Shown one piece after another: positions 27,301 through 36,279 of a stretch of 64,000 nucleotides of DNA (the stretch's first letter is position 1; each line of letters starts with the position of its first letter). The notes under the pieces were generated by a model. That model saw only the letters and a list, made by a program, of their open reading frames with translations, was not told where the DNA came from and did not search any database. The stretch is from Actinoplanes sp. DH11 (GTDB lineage Bacteria > Actinomycetota > Actinomycetes > Mycobacteriales > Micromonosporaceae). The stretch lies in contig NZ_JAHWGU010000008.1 of the NCBI RefSeq assembly GCF_020873875.1, positions 186,001-250,000 on the forward strand, given 5' to 3'. Made by a program: the position numbers and the translations under genes.

Positions 27301-30300
27301 AACGGCCGACGCCGACGGGTACGGCCACAGCCTCGAGGTCACCGACCTACGCAACGCGGGATGGGCCCCCAATGCCACCGTCACGGCCCACGGTGCGGCG
27401 ATCAAACTGCCGGGGGCCGGGGGTGACGGCAAAGACGACAACATGCTGTCCTCCGGTCAGGTCATCACCGTGCCGAAGACCGGCGTGGTCAACAAAGGCA
27501 ACGCCGTGGTCTTCCTTGGCTTCGCCGTCAACGGCGCAGTGAAGAACGCCACCGGCCGGGTCACCTATGCCAAGGACAGCGGATGCAACGTCTCCAGCCA
27601 GGCCTACACCATCGACTGGGTGCCCGACTGGGCCTACCCGCCAACCGACAGCGCGGTACTGCCGATCAACCGGCGTAACCGCAACACCGCAGTCCAGTAC
27701 ACGAACCTGACGATGGGCATCGGGGCGTTCAGCATCCCGCTCGTCTGCCCCGACGCCGCAGTCACCAGCGTCTCTCTGCCGCTGGTCTCGGGCACCGTCG
27801 TTGACCACCCGAACGCCCTGCACGTGCTTGGCATCGGCATCCGGCCCGTCTCGAAGACCGGCAGCGGCAACTCCGCAACCCGCTGGGTCGGCACCTGGTC
27901 GTCCGCGCAGGACACGGCCGCCATCCCGGGCTTGACCCTGAACGGCCAGACCATCCGCATCCCGGTGCGGCTGAGCATCGGCACGGGCACCGATCCGGGC
28001 AAGGTACGCATCCGCCTCGACAACAGCCGCGGCAAGACCCCGGTCACCTTCAGCCGGGCCTCCGTCGCGCTGCAGGACCCCGCCTCGGGCGGCGCGGCGA
28101 CCACCGGCGAACCCCTGCCACTGACCTTCGGCGGCAGCAACACGCTCACGCTCCCAGTCGGATCCGAACGTCTGAGCGACCCGGTCGACCTCGCCGTGCC
28201 GGACCTGACCACAGCACTGATCAGCCTCCAAGTTGCCGGCTCACGCAATCCCGTTCCTGGTCACCTGAACAGCCCCACGCCCTTCTACGTCAGCGCGACC
28301 GGCGGCGCCAACCACACCGCCGACATCGACGGCGCCGCCTTCACCGAATCGACAGCCACCGGACTGCCCTATCTCGCCGGCATCGACGTCAGCACGGCAT
28401 CGGACGCGCCTGCCGGCGCGCTGGTCCTCTACGGCGACCAGACCATCAACTCCGACAGCGCAACCCGCGACGGGCGCAGCCAGCTCAGTGACCACATCGC
28501 CACCGCGTTGTCCACCGACGAGTTCGGCAACCCCTATCCCCTGCGCACCGGCGTTCTCAGCCAAGGCAGCAGCGCCGGCATCACCCGGTCGCTGCTGCCT
28601 ACCGTCGGCAACGACGAGCTACCCCCGAACGCGTACGGGCTGACCGATCGCCAGATTCTCAGCCAGACCAACGCCCGTACCGTGCTCGTCTCGGCCGGTG
28701 CGGCTGACCTGCTGGCGTGCACCGGCACCGCCGACGCCTGTGCCGGTACCGTGCAGGCCAAGCTGCACGCGCTGGCCAACCAGCTGCAGCAGTACAAGGC
28801 CGACGACGCCTTGGACTACAGGGTGCCCCTGCCCACCGCGTCGCGCGGTGCGAAGGTCTACGTCGCGACAATCCCACCGTTCATCGGCACCTACACCGCC
28901 GTACAGGAAAACGCGCGCAAGCTCGTCAACGCGCATGTCCTCAGCGGCGGCGTCATGGCGATGGACGGCTACGCCGACGGCTTCATCGACTTCGCGGCAG
29001 CCGTATCCGCTGATGGCACCACCGTCAAAGCCGAACTCCTCTCGTCCGGTCGCCCAAACGACGACTACTATCGGACCCTGGCACAGCAGTTCGTCATCGA
29101 CGTCCACGACGCGGACGCGGTCTACGGCGACGGCGAGGCCCCGGTTGATCCGAACTCCGGGCCGGTCGGGGAATGGGCCTTCAAGGAGGGCAAGGGAACC
29201 GGCGCGGGTGACAGCGGCTCAGGTTATCCGAGCGGAACCTTCCACGACGCGCCACTGTCCAACGTCGGGTGGGGCCTCGGCCGAGGAGCGGACCGCAAGG
29301 CCGGCGTCTTCAACGGCTCCACCAGCTTCGCAGACACCCAACTGCCGTTCAACACGGCCAGGAGCTTCACGGTGTCCGCGTGGGTGAAGCTGTCTGACAA
29401 GGCCACGGACCGGACGTTCTTCGCCAAACAGGGTGCAGAAAACGCCAACGACTCGTTCACCTTGCAGTACGACAAGGCCCGGGACGGGTGGCGAGCCCGG
29501 ATGCCGTCGGCCGCCTCCGGCGACACCGTCAAGTGGTCGGAAGCGGTCAGCAACGACGAAACCCCGGTTCGCGTCGGTGTCTGGACCCACCTGGCGGCCG
29601 TCTACGACGCGTCGACCAACGCCCTGACCCTCTTCGTCAACGGCGAGGACCAGAGCACCGCCGACGAGGTCCTCTCCTTCAACAATCCCGACACCACAGC
29701 CTGGATCGGGCGCAGCGAGAAAACCTACTTCGCTGGGGACATCTCCGACGTGAGCCTGTGGCTGCGCCCACTGGCGATCGGTGACGTCCAGATCATCGCA
29801 GCTCCTAAGGCACCTACGGTCAACTGGCAGTTCGAGGATCAGAGCGCCGACATCGCCACGGACTCGTCGTACTCCGACCCGGCTGCCACCGGGACGTTCG
29901 CCGGCGGCACGAGCTGGAACGTGGAGGGTCACCCGCTGCCCGCCGATGCCACCGACGGCGTCGACGTCGACCGGGGATCCGTCAACCTTAATGGCACGGA
30001 CGCCGCCGTGACGACTCGCGCACGGCTACGCACCGACCAGTCCTACACCGTGGCCGCATGGGCACGACTAACTTCGGGAAGCACGTACGTCAATGTGGTG
30101 GGTCAAGCGGGTGCGCATTCCAGTGCCTTCCAGCTCAACTACGGGTCGAACTGCAGGTGCTGGAGGTTCGTGCTCACCAACACCGACACCGACGCGAATC
30201 CCGCGTCGGTGATCGTCCAGGATCCCACGGCCACGGCGCTCAACACCTGGACACACCTCGCCGCCGTCTACGACGCCACCGCCGGCACCGCCCGGCTGTA

Positions 30301-30508
30301 CGTCAACGGCGTCGAGGTTGCCCAAAACCTGGCAGTGCCGCCTCGTACCTGGAACGCGACCGGTGACTTCATCGTCGGTCGCGCCATGTGGAACAGCGCC
30401 CTCAGGGACTACTTCCCGGGCGGAGTCGATGACGTATCCGCCTACCAGGAGGCTCTCACCGGTGCCGAAATCACCAATCTGATGAGGAGTGAATCCGTCA
30501 AGGGCTGA
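24380..30508 (+). CDS. Giant secreted LamG-domain protein with degenerate SGNH esterase domain
   Basis: 2042 aa. Residues 1-38 are a signal peptide (basic start, then IAALLITSTVGIAHPAHA). Residues about 330-520 look like a DNRLRE/jelly-roll domain found beside RHS proteins, followed by Ig/fibronectin-like segments. Residues about 1330-1575 align with actinobacterial SGNH/GDSL esterases (KVYVATIPPFIG; VNAHVLSGG; DGFIDFAAAV), but block I reads LYGDQTIN instead of GDS and block III reads GAADLL instead of GxND, so the catalytic Ser is absent. Two LamG/concanavalin-like domains close the protein (about 1593-1800 and 1815-2035; VGVWTHLAAVYDAS, LNTWTHLAAVYDAT). It probably works outside the cell in the toxin locus. 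Confidence 0.85.
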   Translation: MPSHLTRRGHRRRLSTAIAALLITSTVGIAHPAHAETPTPAPTVPPEAPPIIGQPPQDLEGEEAPAPRPADPVGKALDEAKKTGAAVSIPSMTDEFSTTVATPDGSFSTTYSVSPERVKKDGNWVDIDTTLVRNATGDYVPKAAAANVTFGAGEDTTLVTLKRGGSALTFTWDSKLPKPSISGDTATYAEVLPDVDLQLTANATGYSSIFVVKTRKAAADPEVQELTLGLSGKKVKIAQSTAGSAEAVDTRTGEKVFQANAALMWDSTPDLDTSAENAAALKPLDSPRDAHEAASSLGRNRAAVKLGFSKGKQSLTLDKTLLNAATTKYPVYVDPDWSAYFGNQSAWARISSNGWNVYNSTATTGSYSARIGLDDWPGGAGERARTYYKINTSGIKGAIVKSAHFNVKHRWSASCAKTAAVVYATGTPAGFTDKTLYWGKEPQRGSLLDTELGQELKCGTSSPAASPASFPFDVTNHIRDAAKNKWNSAHFLVEAKDMSDRNSWKQLGYKGGASLSVQYSYRPTLNADDKKQHVFPSVKDDSGRVITTSRTPTLRWRATNRFPNGTERNLMVDYHIENVATKKLVTWGYGPGENKYNKNGSDWQTPVALPDGNYRWRVTAKNQDGLWAPAWGPYMYFTVDATAPGRPTIRSTQFPSGMVGDAYSDKGKFVFGNDLKNNVIGYLFSLDGNLANVTSATATPWVAGTAIKRGVAYYAKADNSDGTGAVVINGSAAPVFAPGTAGAHALVAKAVDQAGTTSLQTTYEFIAGTSTPVYVYGEKLVSGWTATNTDGTTTVVPPSTTTSTTGELVVQSGGATWPFVTRQVKFANKSTTSTVRANDTATFYFNLPHIGLWQLGANLTTAADYGTYSLTLDKGKATETELITFDAYSSRVSTTYRNLGIPKDADETPLVLDQGLHTLTLKVTGKNPSAVGYQAGIDVLRLAPTLTCAINDTRGCLNNKAISKFTAGTTPTVTTADADGYGHSLEVTDLRNAGWAPNATVTAHGAAIKLPGAGGDGKDDNMLSSGQVITVPKTGVVNKGNAVVFLGFAVNGAVKNATGRVTYAKDSGCNVSSQAYTIDWVPDWAYPPTDSAVLPINRRNRNTAVQYTNLTMGIGAFSIPLVCPDAAVTSVSLPLVSGTVVDHPNALHVLGIGIRPVSKTGSGNSATRWVGTWSSAQDTAAIPGLTLNGQTIRIPVRLSIGTGTDPGKVRIRLDNSRGKTPVTFSRASVALQDPASGGAATTGEPLPLTFGGSNTLTLPVGSERLSDPVDLAVPDLTTALISLQVAGSRNPVPGHLNSPTPFYVSATGGANHTADIDGAAFTESTATGLPYLAGIDVSTASDAPAGALVLYGDQTINSDSATRDGRSQLSDHIATALSTDEFGNPYPLRTGVLSQGSSAGITRSLLPTVGNDELPPNAYGLTDRQILSQTNARTVLVSAGAADLLACTGTADACAGTVQAKLHALANQLQQYKADDALDYRVPLPTASRGAKVYVATIPPFIGTYTAVQENARKLVNAHVLSGGVMAMDGYADGFIDFAAAVSADGTTVKAELLSSGRPNDDYYRTLAQQFVIDVHDADAVYGDGEAPVDPNSGPVGEWAFKEGKGTGAGDSGSGYPSGTFHDAPLSNVGWGLGRGADRKAGVFNGSTSFADTQLPFNTARSFTVSAWVKLSDKATDRTFFAKQGAENANDSFTLQYDKARDGWRARMPSAASGDTVKWSEAVSNDETPVRVGVWTHLAAVYDASTNALTLFVNGEDQSTADEVLSFNNPDTTAWIGRSEKTYFAGDISDVSLWLRPLAIGDVQIIAAPKAPTVNWQFEDQSADIATDSSYSDPAATGTFAGGTSWNVEGHPLPADATDGVDVDRGSVNLNGTDAAVTTRARLRTDQSYTVAAWARLTSGSTYVNVVGQAGAHSSAFQLNYGSNCRCWRFVLTNTDTDANPASVIVQDPTATALNTWTHLAAVYDATAGTARLYVNGVEVAQNLAVPPRTWNATGDFIVGRAMWNSALRDYFPGGVDDVSAYQEALTGAEITNLMRSESVKG

Positions 30509-30518
30509 TGCCACACGC

Positions 30519-30553
30519 GCTTCGATGGCCGCCCAGGCGGCGGCCATCGAAGC
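30519..30553 (+). terminator. Long perfect hairpin terminator after the LamG gene
   Basis: A perfect 15-bp stem (30519-30533 with 30539-30553) and a 5-nt loop, 10 bp after the LamG stop. No T-run follows. It argues that the next small gene has its own start and promoter. Confidence 0.75.
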
Positions 30554-30594
30554 CTCCCTTCCAGCACAGTCTTCAAGATCGCTACACTGCCCTG

Positions 30595-31008
30595 GTGACA
30601 GACGCTGATTCGTCGCCGACCTCGCCGAAGACATCCCGCAGGCTTGCTCTCGCCGCGATCCTCGTCCTCACGCTCGGCGTCGCCACCATCGGGTTTCTGG
30701 CTCTGCGCAAGGACGGCACCCAAGTCCGCTACGAAGTCGAGACGGGCAGCGGCCGCACCATGATGGTCGTGTACACCACTGCTGACGACATCGGTCTCGG
30801 CACCTACAGGTCCGACGTGCCGGGAGAAACCGTCAGCACGCCTTGGTCGACCACGGTGACGTTCGCCCAGCCCACGTCACTGATCAGTGTCTCCACCGAC
30901 GCCGCCGAGAGCAGCGACATCGCCACCTGCCGCATCTTCGTCGACGGCGAGAAGGTCGCCGAGACCAACGGTATCGGCGGTACCAACTGCGAGGCCCGGA
31001 TCCCCTAA
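30595..31008 (+). CDS. Small membrane protein, MmpS-like
   Basis: 137 aa from GTG 30595. The frame is open from 30508, but that part would run through the terminator hairpin, so the GTG is preferred. A cytoplasmic start, one membrane helix (ALAAILVLTLGVATIGFLAL) and an exported beta domain (VRYEVETGSGRTMMVVYTT; STPWSTTVTF; CRIFVDGEKVAE with a Cys pair) resemble MmpS/transport-accessory proteins. No MmpL partner is near. Function uncertain. Confidence 0.6.
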   Translation: MTDADSSPTSPKTSRRLALAAILVLTLGVATIGFLALRKDGTQVRYEVETGSGRTMMVVYTTADDIGLGTYRSDVPGETVSTPWSTTVTFAQPTSLISVSTDAAESSDIATCRIFVDGEKVAETNGIGGTNCEARIP

Positions 31009-31178
31009 ACCTTAACGCCATCGACCGGGTCACGTACCAACGGCCATGTTCCAGCAGTGCCACGCAGCCGAGCCACCCGGATTTAGCCTCCGCGCCGCAT
31101 AGGCGATGATCTCCCGCGTCCGCTCACGTCCGAGGATAGAAGGCGCTGCGCGTGAGCCGGTCTTCGACAACAGTGGCG

Positions 31179-31420
31179 TTACACCGTGGGAGGGCCAGGC
31201 GGCCGACGGTGTTCAGTGACAGACATTCCGTGGCCGGGGTGGTTCTTGGCCCAGTTGTCGTCGACGGCGTGCTTCCACGAGGTCACGTCTTCGAGGGTCT
31301 GCCGGATCAGCTCGTCCTTGAGGCGCTGCGCCTGCTGGCGGACTGTCTGCTCGTATGCCGCGCCGGCCAGGTCCGGCGGCGTGGCGGTCCGGCCCCTCAG
31401 AACATGGGGAATGCCTCGCG
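31179..31420 (-). pseudogene. Possible 5'-truncated small gene
   Basis: The minus frame TPPDLAGAAYEQTVRQQAQR, then LKDELIRQTLEDVTSWKHA has coding-like composition and predicted helices, but no ATG/GTG/TTG with a ribosome site is found near its beginning. The only upstream start overlaps the divergent DUF4145 gene. Probably a fragment. Confidence 0.3.
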
Positions 31421-31522
31421 GGATAGTTGCGGTAGCGGCGGTTGGTGATTCCCCGATCGCCCCGTCATCTGGGCGGCGATAATCAGGCGCGTCTCTGATG
31501 CTCCGAGGGGGAAGATCGGCTG

Positions 31523-32260
31523 ATGGTGCCAGGAAATGCAAGTTCGGAGTTGCCGCCGAAGAGCGCGGACGCGCTTCCAGATTCCACCGAGCCCAACGGG
31601 CCATGCCCCAGGTGCGGGCGGATCAGCAACTTCACGGTGGCCGGCAATGCTCCGGTCACCTTCAACGGCAAAACGACCGTCTTCAGCGGCAAGGGCAGCT
31701 CCCGCGATTTCGATGAACGTCTCTCGATTCTGGAGTGCCACGGCTGCGCGCAGAACATCGTTGTAGTCGAGGAGAAGTTCATCGGTGGCGTCGCGGCGCG
31801 TGATGGTGCCGAGTTCGGTGGTGCCATTCAGTGGCGCGGCATCCACTGGTGGCCGACGCCGGGCATGACGGCTCCGAACCCCGACGTGCCCGTCACTGTC
31901 GCTGGCGAGGTCACGGAGGGCACCCGCTGCTTGGCAGTTCAAGCGCCCCGGGCAGCGGTCGTGATGTTCCGCGGAGCCCTCGCGGAGATCGTCCAGGACC
32001 GTGGCTCGGCAACGGCGAAGGGCAAGCACACGCTCTTCGACCAGCTCAAGCAGATGACCGACGACGGCGATCTCGTTCCGGCGTTGTCGGACTGGGCGAG
32101 TCACATTCGCGTCCTGGGCAACGCGGGCGCGCATCCGAGCACCCTCGCGCCGGTCTCCATGGAGGAGGCCGAGGAGCTGCTGCGGCTGGTGAACGCGCTG
32201 CTGGACTACCTGTATGTGATGCCGGCGAAGGTCCAGCGGGCTCGAGCTGCTCGTCCGTAA
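31523..32260 (+). CDS. DUF4145-domain protein
   Basis: 245 aa. A treble-clef-like zinc motif CPRCGR near residue 28 and CHGC near 73 is followed by a beta-rich middle. The C-terminal helical DUF4145 core contains RGALAEIVQDRG, GKHTLFDQLKQM and the diagnostic HIRVLGNAGAHP near residue 195. DUF4145 occurs alone or fused to restriction and defence proteins; its activity is not established. GAGGGGGAAG lies about 8 nt before the ATG. There is no restriction enzyme beside it, so a defence role is only suggested by family. Confidence 0.8.
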   Translation: MVPGNASSELPPKSADALPDSTEPNGPCPRCGRISNFTVAGNAPVTFNGKTTVFSGKGSSRDFDERLSILECHGCAQNIVVVEEKFIGGVAARDGAEFGGAIQWRGIHWWPTPGMTAPNPDVPVTVAGEVTEGTRCLAVQAPRAAVVMFRGALAEIVQDRGSATAKGKHTLFDQLKQMTDDGDLVPALSDWASHIRVLGNAGAHPSTLAPVSMEEAEELLRLVNALLDYLYVMPAKVQRARAARP

Positions 32261-32317
32261 TCGTTCCGGGCGGCCTGGCGCGCGGAGCAGGTGGCGCCAG
32301 GCATGACCGGGTCGGCG

Positions 32318-32491
32318 TTATTGCGGGAGCGCGTTGATCACGTCCCCGATGACTCGGAGGAAGTCTCCCAGGTTGTGAAGGTTTCCGATCCCGATGCCGA
32401 CCGCGATCCAGCCGAGGCGGCGGGACATGCGGAGGTCGAGCTTGAGTCGGAAGATCGGGTCAGAGGGGCCGGGGATCTGCTGCTGGGTCAC
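32318..32491 (-). CDS. Small hydrophobic protein coupled to the wHTH gene
   Basis: 57 aa from GTG 32491, which overlaps the TGA of the upstream gene (GTGA). A hydrophobic glycine-rich stretch (RRLGWIAVGIGIGNLH) may insert in a membrane. The overlap fixes the start. Co-translation with the DNA-binding protein suggests joint function; no family recognised. Confidence 0.55.
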   Translation of the reverse strand: MTQQQIPGPSDPIFRLKLDLRMSRRLGWIAVGIGIGNLHNLGDFLRVIGDVINALPQ

Positions 32492-33294
32492 GCTGCGCTC
32501 GCTTCGGGTCGTGGCTGAGCCTTCGGACGCATCCAGCGGGCGAGCCGGTATTGATAGAACTTGGTTGATCCAGTGGGGGTGAGCGGCGCCTCCTTGAAGA
32601 CCTCGCGCCGTTCGACCAGGTCCAGGGCGACGAGCTTCTTCAGCCCGCGCAGGGTGGTGTCGGCCGACCACCCATACCACTCGTCCATGCGCTCGGCCGG
32701 GAACGCGTGCCAGGGCTTCTCCGCGGCGACCGCGAGGAGCATGGCCAGCCCGGGCAAGCCGACCTTCGCGTCGTAGCCCTTCGTCCAGAACGTGACGGGC
32801 AGGCGCAGGTAGGCGTCCTTGTCGGCGATGCCGGGCCGGGTGTAGTCGTTGCCGGAGCCGTCCTCGCGGAGCAGGGTCACCGAGATCTTGCGGCTGCCGC
32901 GGGCCCGGGTGAGTTTGACGAGGTCGCGGTCCGCGAGACGGTTCAGGATGCGCCAGGCCGTGGTGCGGGCGCCCTGCTCGCCGGCGGTGTAGAGATGGGC
33001 GTCGAAGAGCCTGGCCCAGACCAGGCTGTCCAGCTCGGTGGTCCAGCCGTCCTCGTTCACCTGGCTGTTCGCCGCGACGGTGATCAGGTAGGCGCGGGCG
33101 CCGCGCTCGTCACCGTTGGCGACGAACTCCTTGAGGGGCCCGTGGCGTGGATCCTCCCCGGGAGGGCGCTGGACGAAGACCCTGCGAAGTGGGACGGTGG
33201 AACGGATGGCGCGCTTGAGAAGGGCTGTCCGGGTCGCCTCGCCGGTGACGACCGGCTTCTCGACTTTCGGCTGACCGCTGCGTGTGTTGTTCAT
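32488..33294 (-). CDS. Winged-helix (replication-initiator-like) protein
   Basis: 268 aa with two apparent winged-helix regions: residues about 95-150 (TTAWRILNRLADRDLVKLT) and about 200-250 (ERMDEWYGWSADTTLRGLKK followed by LVALDLVERREVF). The tandem layout recalls plasmid-type replication initiators and related regulators in actinobacteria, but no catalytic residues identify it. The ATG at 33294 is the only good start. It is followed by a 57-aa gene overlapping its stop. Confidence 0.6.
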   Translation of the reverse strand: MNNTRSGQPKVEKPVVTGEATRTALLKRAIRSTVPLRRVFVQRPPGEDPRHGPLKEFVANGDERGARAYLITVAANSQVNEDGWTTELDSLVWARLFDAHLYTAGEQGARTTAWRILNRLADRDLVKLTRARGSRKISVTLLREDGSGNDYTRPGIADKDAYLRLPVTFWTKGYDAKVGLPGLAMLLAVAAEKPWHAFPAERMDEWYGWSADTTLRGLKKLVALDLVERREVFKEAPLTPTGSTKFYQYRLARWMRPKAQPRPEASAA

Positions 33295-33605
33295 GCCGAT
33301 GAAGGTAGGTCACGCAGCCCGCCGAACCCAACCGCGATAGTCGTCCTGGATCTGACTGTTCCAGCGGGTGTAATAGCGATGACCGTGATGCAATATCCGT
33401 GATGCAAGCACCCACTGCGAGGACCATGCGATAACCCAATGCTAGGCAGTTGGGCCGAGCCAGCGGCGGGCCCTGGCGGTTGGGGCGGGTCCTGCTTGTC
33501 ACTTCGGCGCGGCAGGCCAGCCATTTCATCGAGATCCGCGAGCGCGAGGATTTTGTCCCTCTTGATCCCCTTCCTGGGGCGGATCGCGCCTGGCGCTCGC
33601 GCGGC
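33295..33605. other. Intergenic region between wHTH and recombinase-like genes
   Basis: No supported gene; presumably holds the promoter of the minus-strand wHTH gene. No repeats or hairpins stood out. Confidence 0.35.
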
Positions 33606-34735
33606 TCACCGGTCAGCGCGGCGGAGAAGGTCCGCCGCGTAGTCCGCGGCGGGAGATCCCGCTGTGGCCGTCCACCGGGTCGCCGTGCTCAGGTGGAGGT
33701 CGAGTAGCTGGCTCAGGACGACTGCAGGCAGGTCTGCGGCGAGGTCGATCAGGGAGGTGTTCCGGGCTGGCCGGGCGTGGACGCCGAGGGCCTTCATGTT
33801 GCGCTGGAGCTGGTGGCTGCTGAGGTGCCCGCCGGGAACCCCGCCGGGGAACAACCACGGGTTCGAGTCGGTCCGGCCGATGGCGGCGTGTCCCTGCCGG
33901 CGGTCCCGAAGCGCCCGGAGCAGATCGTCCAGCGGCGGCGGGATCTGGATCGGCTCCGCGCCCAGCGTGAGGGTGAGGAGCACGCCGTCGTCGTCGATCT
34001 GGTCGATGGTGAGGGTGCTGATCCGGGTCAGCGGTTGGGCGAAGAGGAGCAGGATCAGGCCGGCGACCCGGTCGCGCAGGTCGAGGGTGTCGTCGTGCAG
34101 GAGTCGGCGGATCAGGTTCCAGCGCTTGTCGGTGTGGATGCCGGCGCCGGACAGGCGTTGTTGCCGGGCGGGAATCTTGACCTTCTGCGCGTGCCGGTTG
34201 CGGACGGCCCAGGCCAGGAAGGTTCGGGCCAGGACGCGCAGCCAGGCCGTGCCGGTCAGCCACTCGTCGATGTCGTGCTGACGGCAGTCGGCGAGGGTGG
34301 TGCCGTGCTGCCGGAGCCAGTTGACCAGTTCGGCGGCGGCCTTGATCTCGGTCCGGGCGCTGTTGATCTGCTCGTAGGAGGCTGGCTGGCTCCGGCGCCG
34401 GAGTCGGCGAAGGTGGTGCCAGGTCGCGAAGCTGCGGACGGTCCGCCGGTCCCCTGGGTCGATGACCCGGGCGGCGATCCGCAGGACCTGGTCCTCCAGC
34501 CGGGCGAGTTGTTCGTCGCGGGGCGGTATGGCACCGGCGGTGACGAGGGCGGCGCGGATCAGGCGGACGGTGCCGTAGGGCTGCAGCCGGTCGAGGGTCT
34601 CGTGGGTGACGGGTCCATGGCCGGCGGCGAGGTCTTGCAGGGCGCCCTGGGGTGAGGGGTTGCGCAGCCAGTGCATGACACTCGTCGCGTCGCCGTTCTT
34701 CAACGCGTCGAGCAGCGGCTCCCTCGAGCCGGGGA
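33606..34735 (-). pseudogene. 5'-truncated tyrosine recombinase-like protein
   Basis: The frame is open from 34772, but coding character and family-like sequence begin near 34735 (SREPLLDALKNGDATSVMHW). The C-terminal half resembles the tyrosine-recombinase fold: RISTLTIDQI with the box-I-like Arg, NPWLFPGG, and a box-II-like segment GVHARPARNTSLIDL. The position of the catalytic Tyr appears as STATRW, so the protein is probably not an active recombinase. An expected N-terminal part is missing; the sequence upstream codes on the opposite strand instead. Either a shortened gene using ATG 34676 or a pseudogene. Confidence 0.5.
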
Positions 34736-34917
34736 TGACGCCGCGGCTGCACCTGATCGCCCGGCAGAACACCTACCCCACCTGTGAGCGTTTCCTGGTC
34801 GCTGCCCCGGTCGGCGTCCGCGACAAGGAAGACACCGGCTTTTCCGTCCTGTGGGCCTCGACGCTGGCCGCCCAAGGCACGGCCGGGCGACTCACGGAGA
34901 AGGAGATCGCATCATGA
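34735..34917 (+). CDS. Short possibly truncated ORF ahead of the multi-HTH gene
   Basis: 60 aa (ATG 34735) with strong GC3 bias, for example HLIARQNTYPTCERFLVAAP. Its TGA overlaps ATG 34914 of the next frame, with AAGGAG 7 nt upstream. It starts exactly where the opposite recombinase-like gene loses its coding character, so it may itself lack its original 5' end. No family recognised. Confidence 0.35.
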   Translation: MTPRLHLIARQNTYPTCERFLVAAPVGVRDKEDTGFSVLWASTLAAQGTAGRLTEKEIAS

Positions 34918-35066
34918 TGTCGTCGGGGCGCGGATGCCCGGTCGCCGCGGCTGCCGCCGCTACAATCCAGGCGCGCTCGCGGGCGGTGCCGCCACCCGGG
35001 GGCGCTGCCGCCAACGGGCGAGCCGGCCCGGTTCCGGGCCTACTCCGTGAGCCGTGCGAGGAGCCG

Positions 35067-36194
35067 ATGCAGACCTGGACCATCGACGGCCGGACCGCCA
35101 CCAACCGGGCCGGCGCCGCCGAGCACCTCGGCCTCAGCACGGCAACGATCAACATGTACGCGTCCCCGGCCGGGCAGCGCCGCTACGGGTTCCCGGCGCC
35201 GCTGCCGCAGGCCGAGGGCCTGCCCCAGTTGTTCGCGCTGGAGGAGCTTGACGCGTTCGCCGCGGCGCGTCGTCCAGCACCACGGCCAACACCGCAACTG
35301 GATGCCTCCGCCGACGAGTTGGTCGGCTCCGCCGGGTTCGCTGAACTCATCGGGGTCAAGCCTGACACCTTCCACCGGTACCTCACCGACTCGTGGGCGG
35401 CCTGGGGACAGGAGCACGACGGCTACCTGCCCCGCCCGGACAACTGGCCAGGCCGGCCGGCGAGTGTGACCGACCAGGTCACTGCTCGGCTGGGGCTGGT
35501 AGCAACGATCTGGACGACTGCGGCCGGTGAGGTGATCAATGAGGCGGCTGTCGCGATGCGCCTCGGCCGCGACCTCGAGGAGATTCACCGATACCGCGCC
35601 GCGGAGGCGCGGCCGGCGCAGGTCCCGGCGCCGCTGCCGGAACACATCGACGGCCAGCTGGTGTACGACGGTGCTGCTGTCGACCGTGCTGCCGACAGCG
35701 GCGCCCGAGTTTCCCGGCGCGGCCGCCGCCCCGCCCCCGCGCTGATCCGCCATGGATTTGAGGGCGCGTCAGGCTCGCTCGTCAATCAGTTGGGTCTCGC
35801 CGCCCTTCTGGAGATTCCCGCGCCGGCCGTCGCCCGCTACGCCAAGGGCGGCACCTTCGGCTTCCCCACCCCGGTGGACGGGCTGGCCGAGCACGGCCCG
35901 TGGTACGCCTTCGGCGATGTGCTGGTGTTCGCTGCGCGGTGGGCATCGGAGCACCCGATGTGGCGGCGTTCCACGGTCGTCGAGTGGGCCACTGGCGATC
36001 GGAAACGGACCGGCGGCCGCAAGGCCGGGCGCCGGCCCACCGTCGGCGACCTGCGAGCGGTTCTGGACGAGGCCGGCGGGGATGAGCTCACCGTCGCGGA
36101 GATCGCCGCACGGCTCAGCGACCGGCTGAACACCGACGTGAGCTCGCAGGTGGTCCGCCGCCTCAAGCAGGCACTGGCAGCAGCGCCCGGGTGA
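35067..36194 (+). CDS. Multi-HTH DNA-binding protein
   Basis: 375 aa from ATG 35067; an upstream in-frame ATG at 34914 has the better ribosome site but would add an alanine/proline-rich, non-conserved leader. At least three AlpA-like HTH units are visible: TNRAGAAEHLGLSTATINMY (about 10-30), GFAELIGVKPDTFHRYL (about 95-115), and NEAAVAMRLGRDLEEIHRY (about 155-175), plus another near 245-275. Such strings of HTH units are seen in actinobacterial element-borne regulators. The target is unknown. Confidence 0.6.
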   Translation: MQTWTIDGRTATNRAGAAEHLGLSTATINMYASPAGQRRYGFPAPLPQAEGLPQLFALEELDAFAAARRPAPRPTPQLDASADELVGSAGFAELIGVKPDTFHRYLTDSWAAWGQEHDGYLPRPDNWPGRPASVTDQVTARLGLVATIWTTAAGEVINEAAVAMRLGRDLEEIHRYRAAEARPAQVPAPLPEHIDGQLVYDGAAVDRAADSGARVSRRGRRPAPALIRHGFEGASGSLVNQLGLAALLEIPAPAVARYAKGGTFGFPTPVDGLAEHGPWYAFGDVLVFAARWASEHPMWRRSTVVEWATGDRKRTGGRKAGRRPTVGDLRAVLDEAGGDELTVAEIAARLSDRLNTDVSSQVVRRLKQALAAAPG

Positions 36195-36279
36195 AGAGGC
36201 GTTACTGGGGCAGCGCGGTGCGCTGCTACCTGGCGGCGGTTCACCGTTACCAGGTAGCGGCATTTCGGCCCGTACGGGA

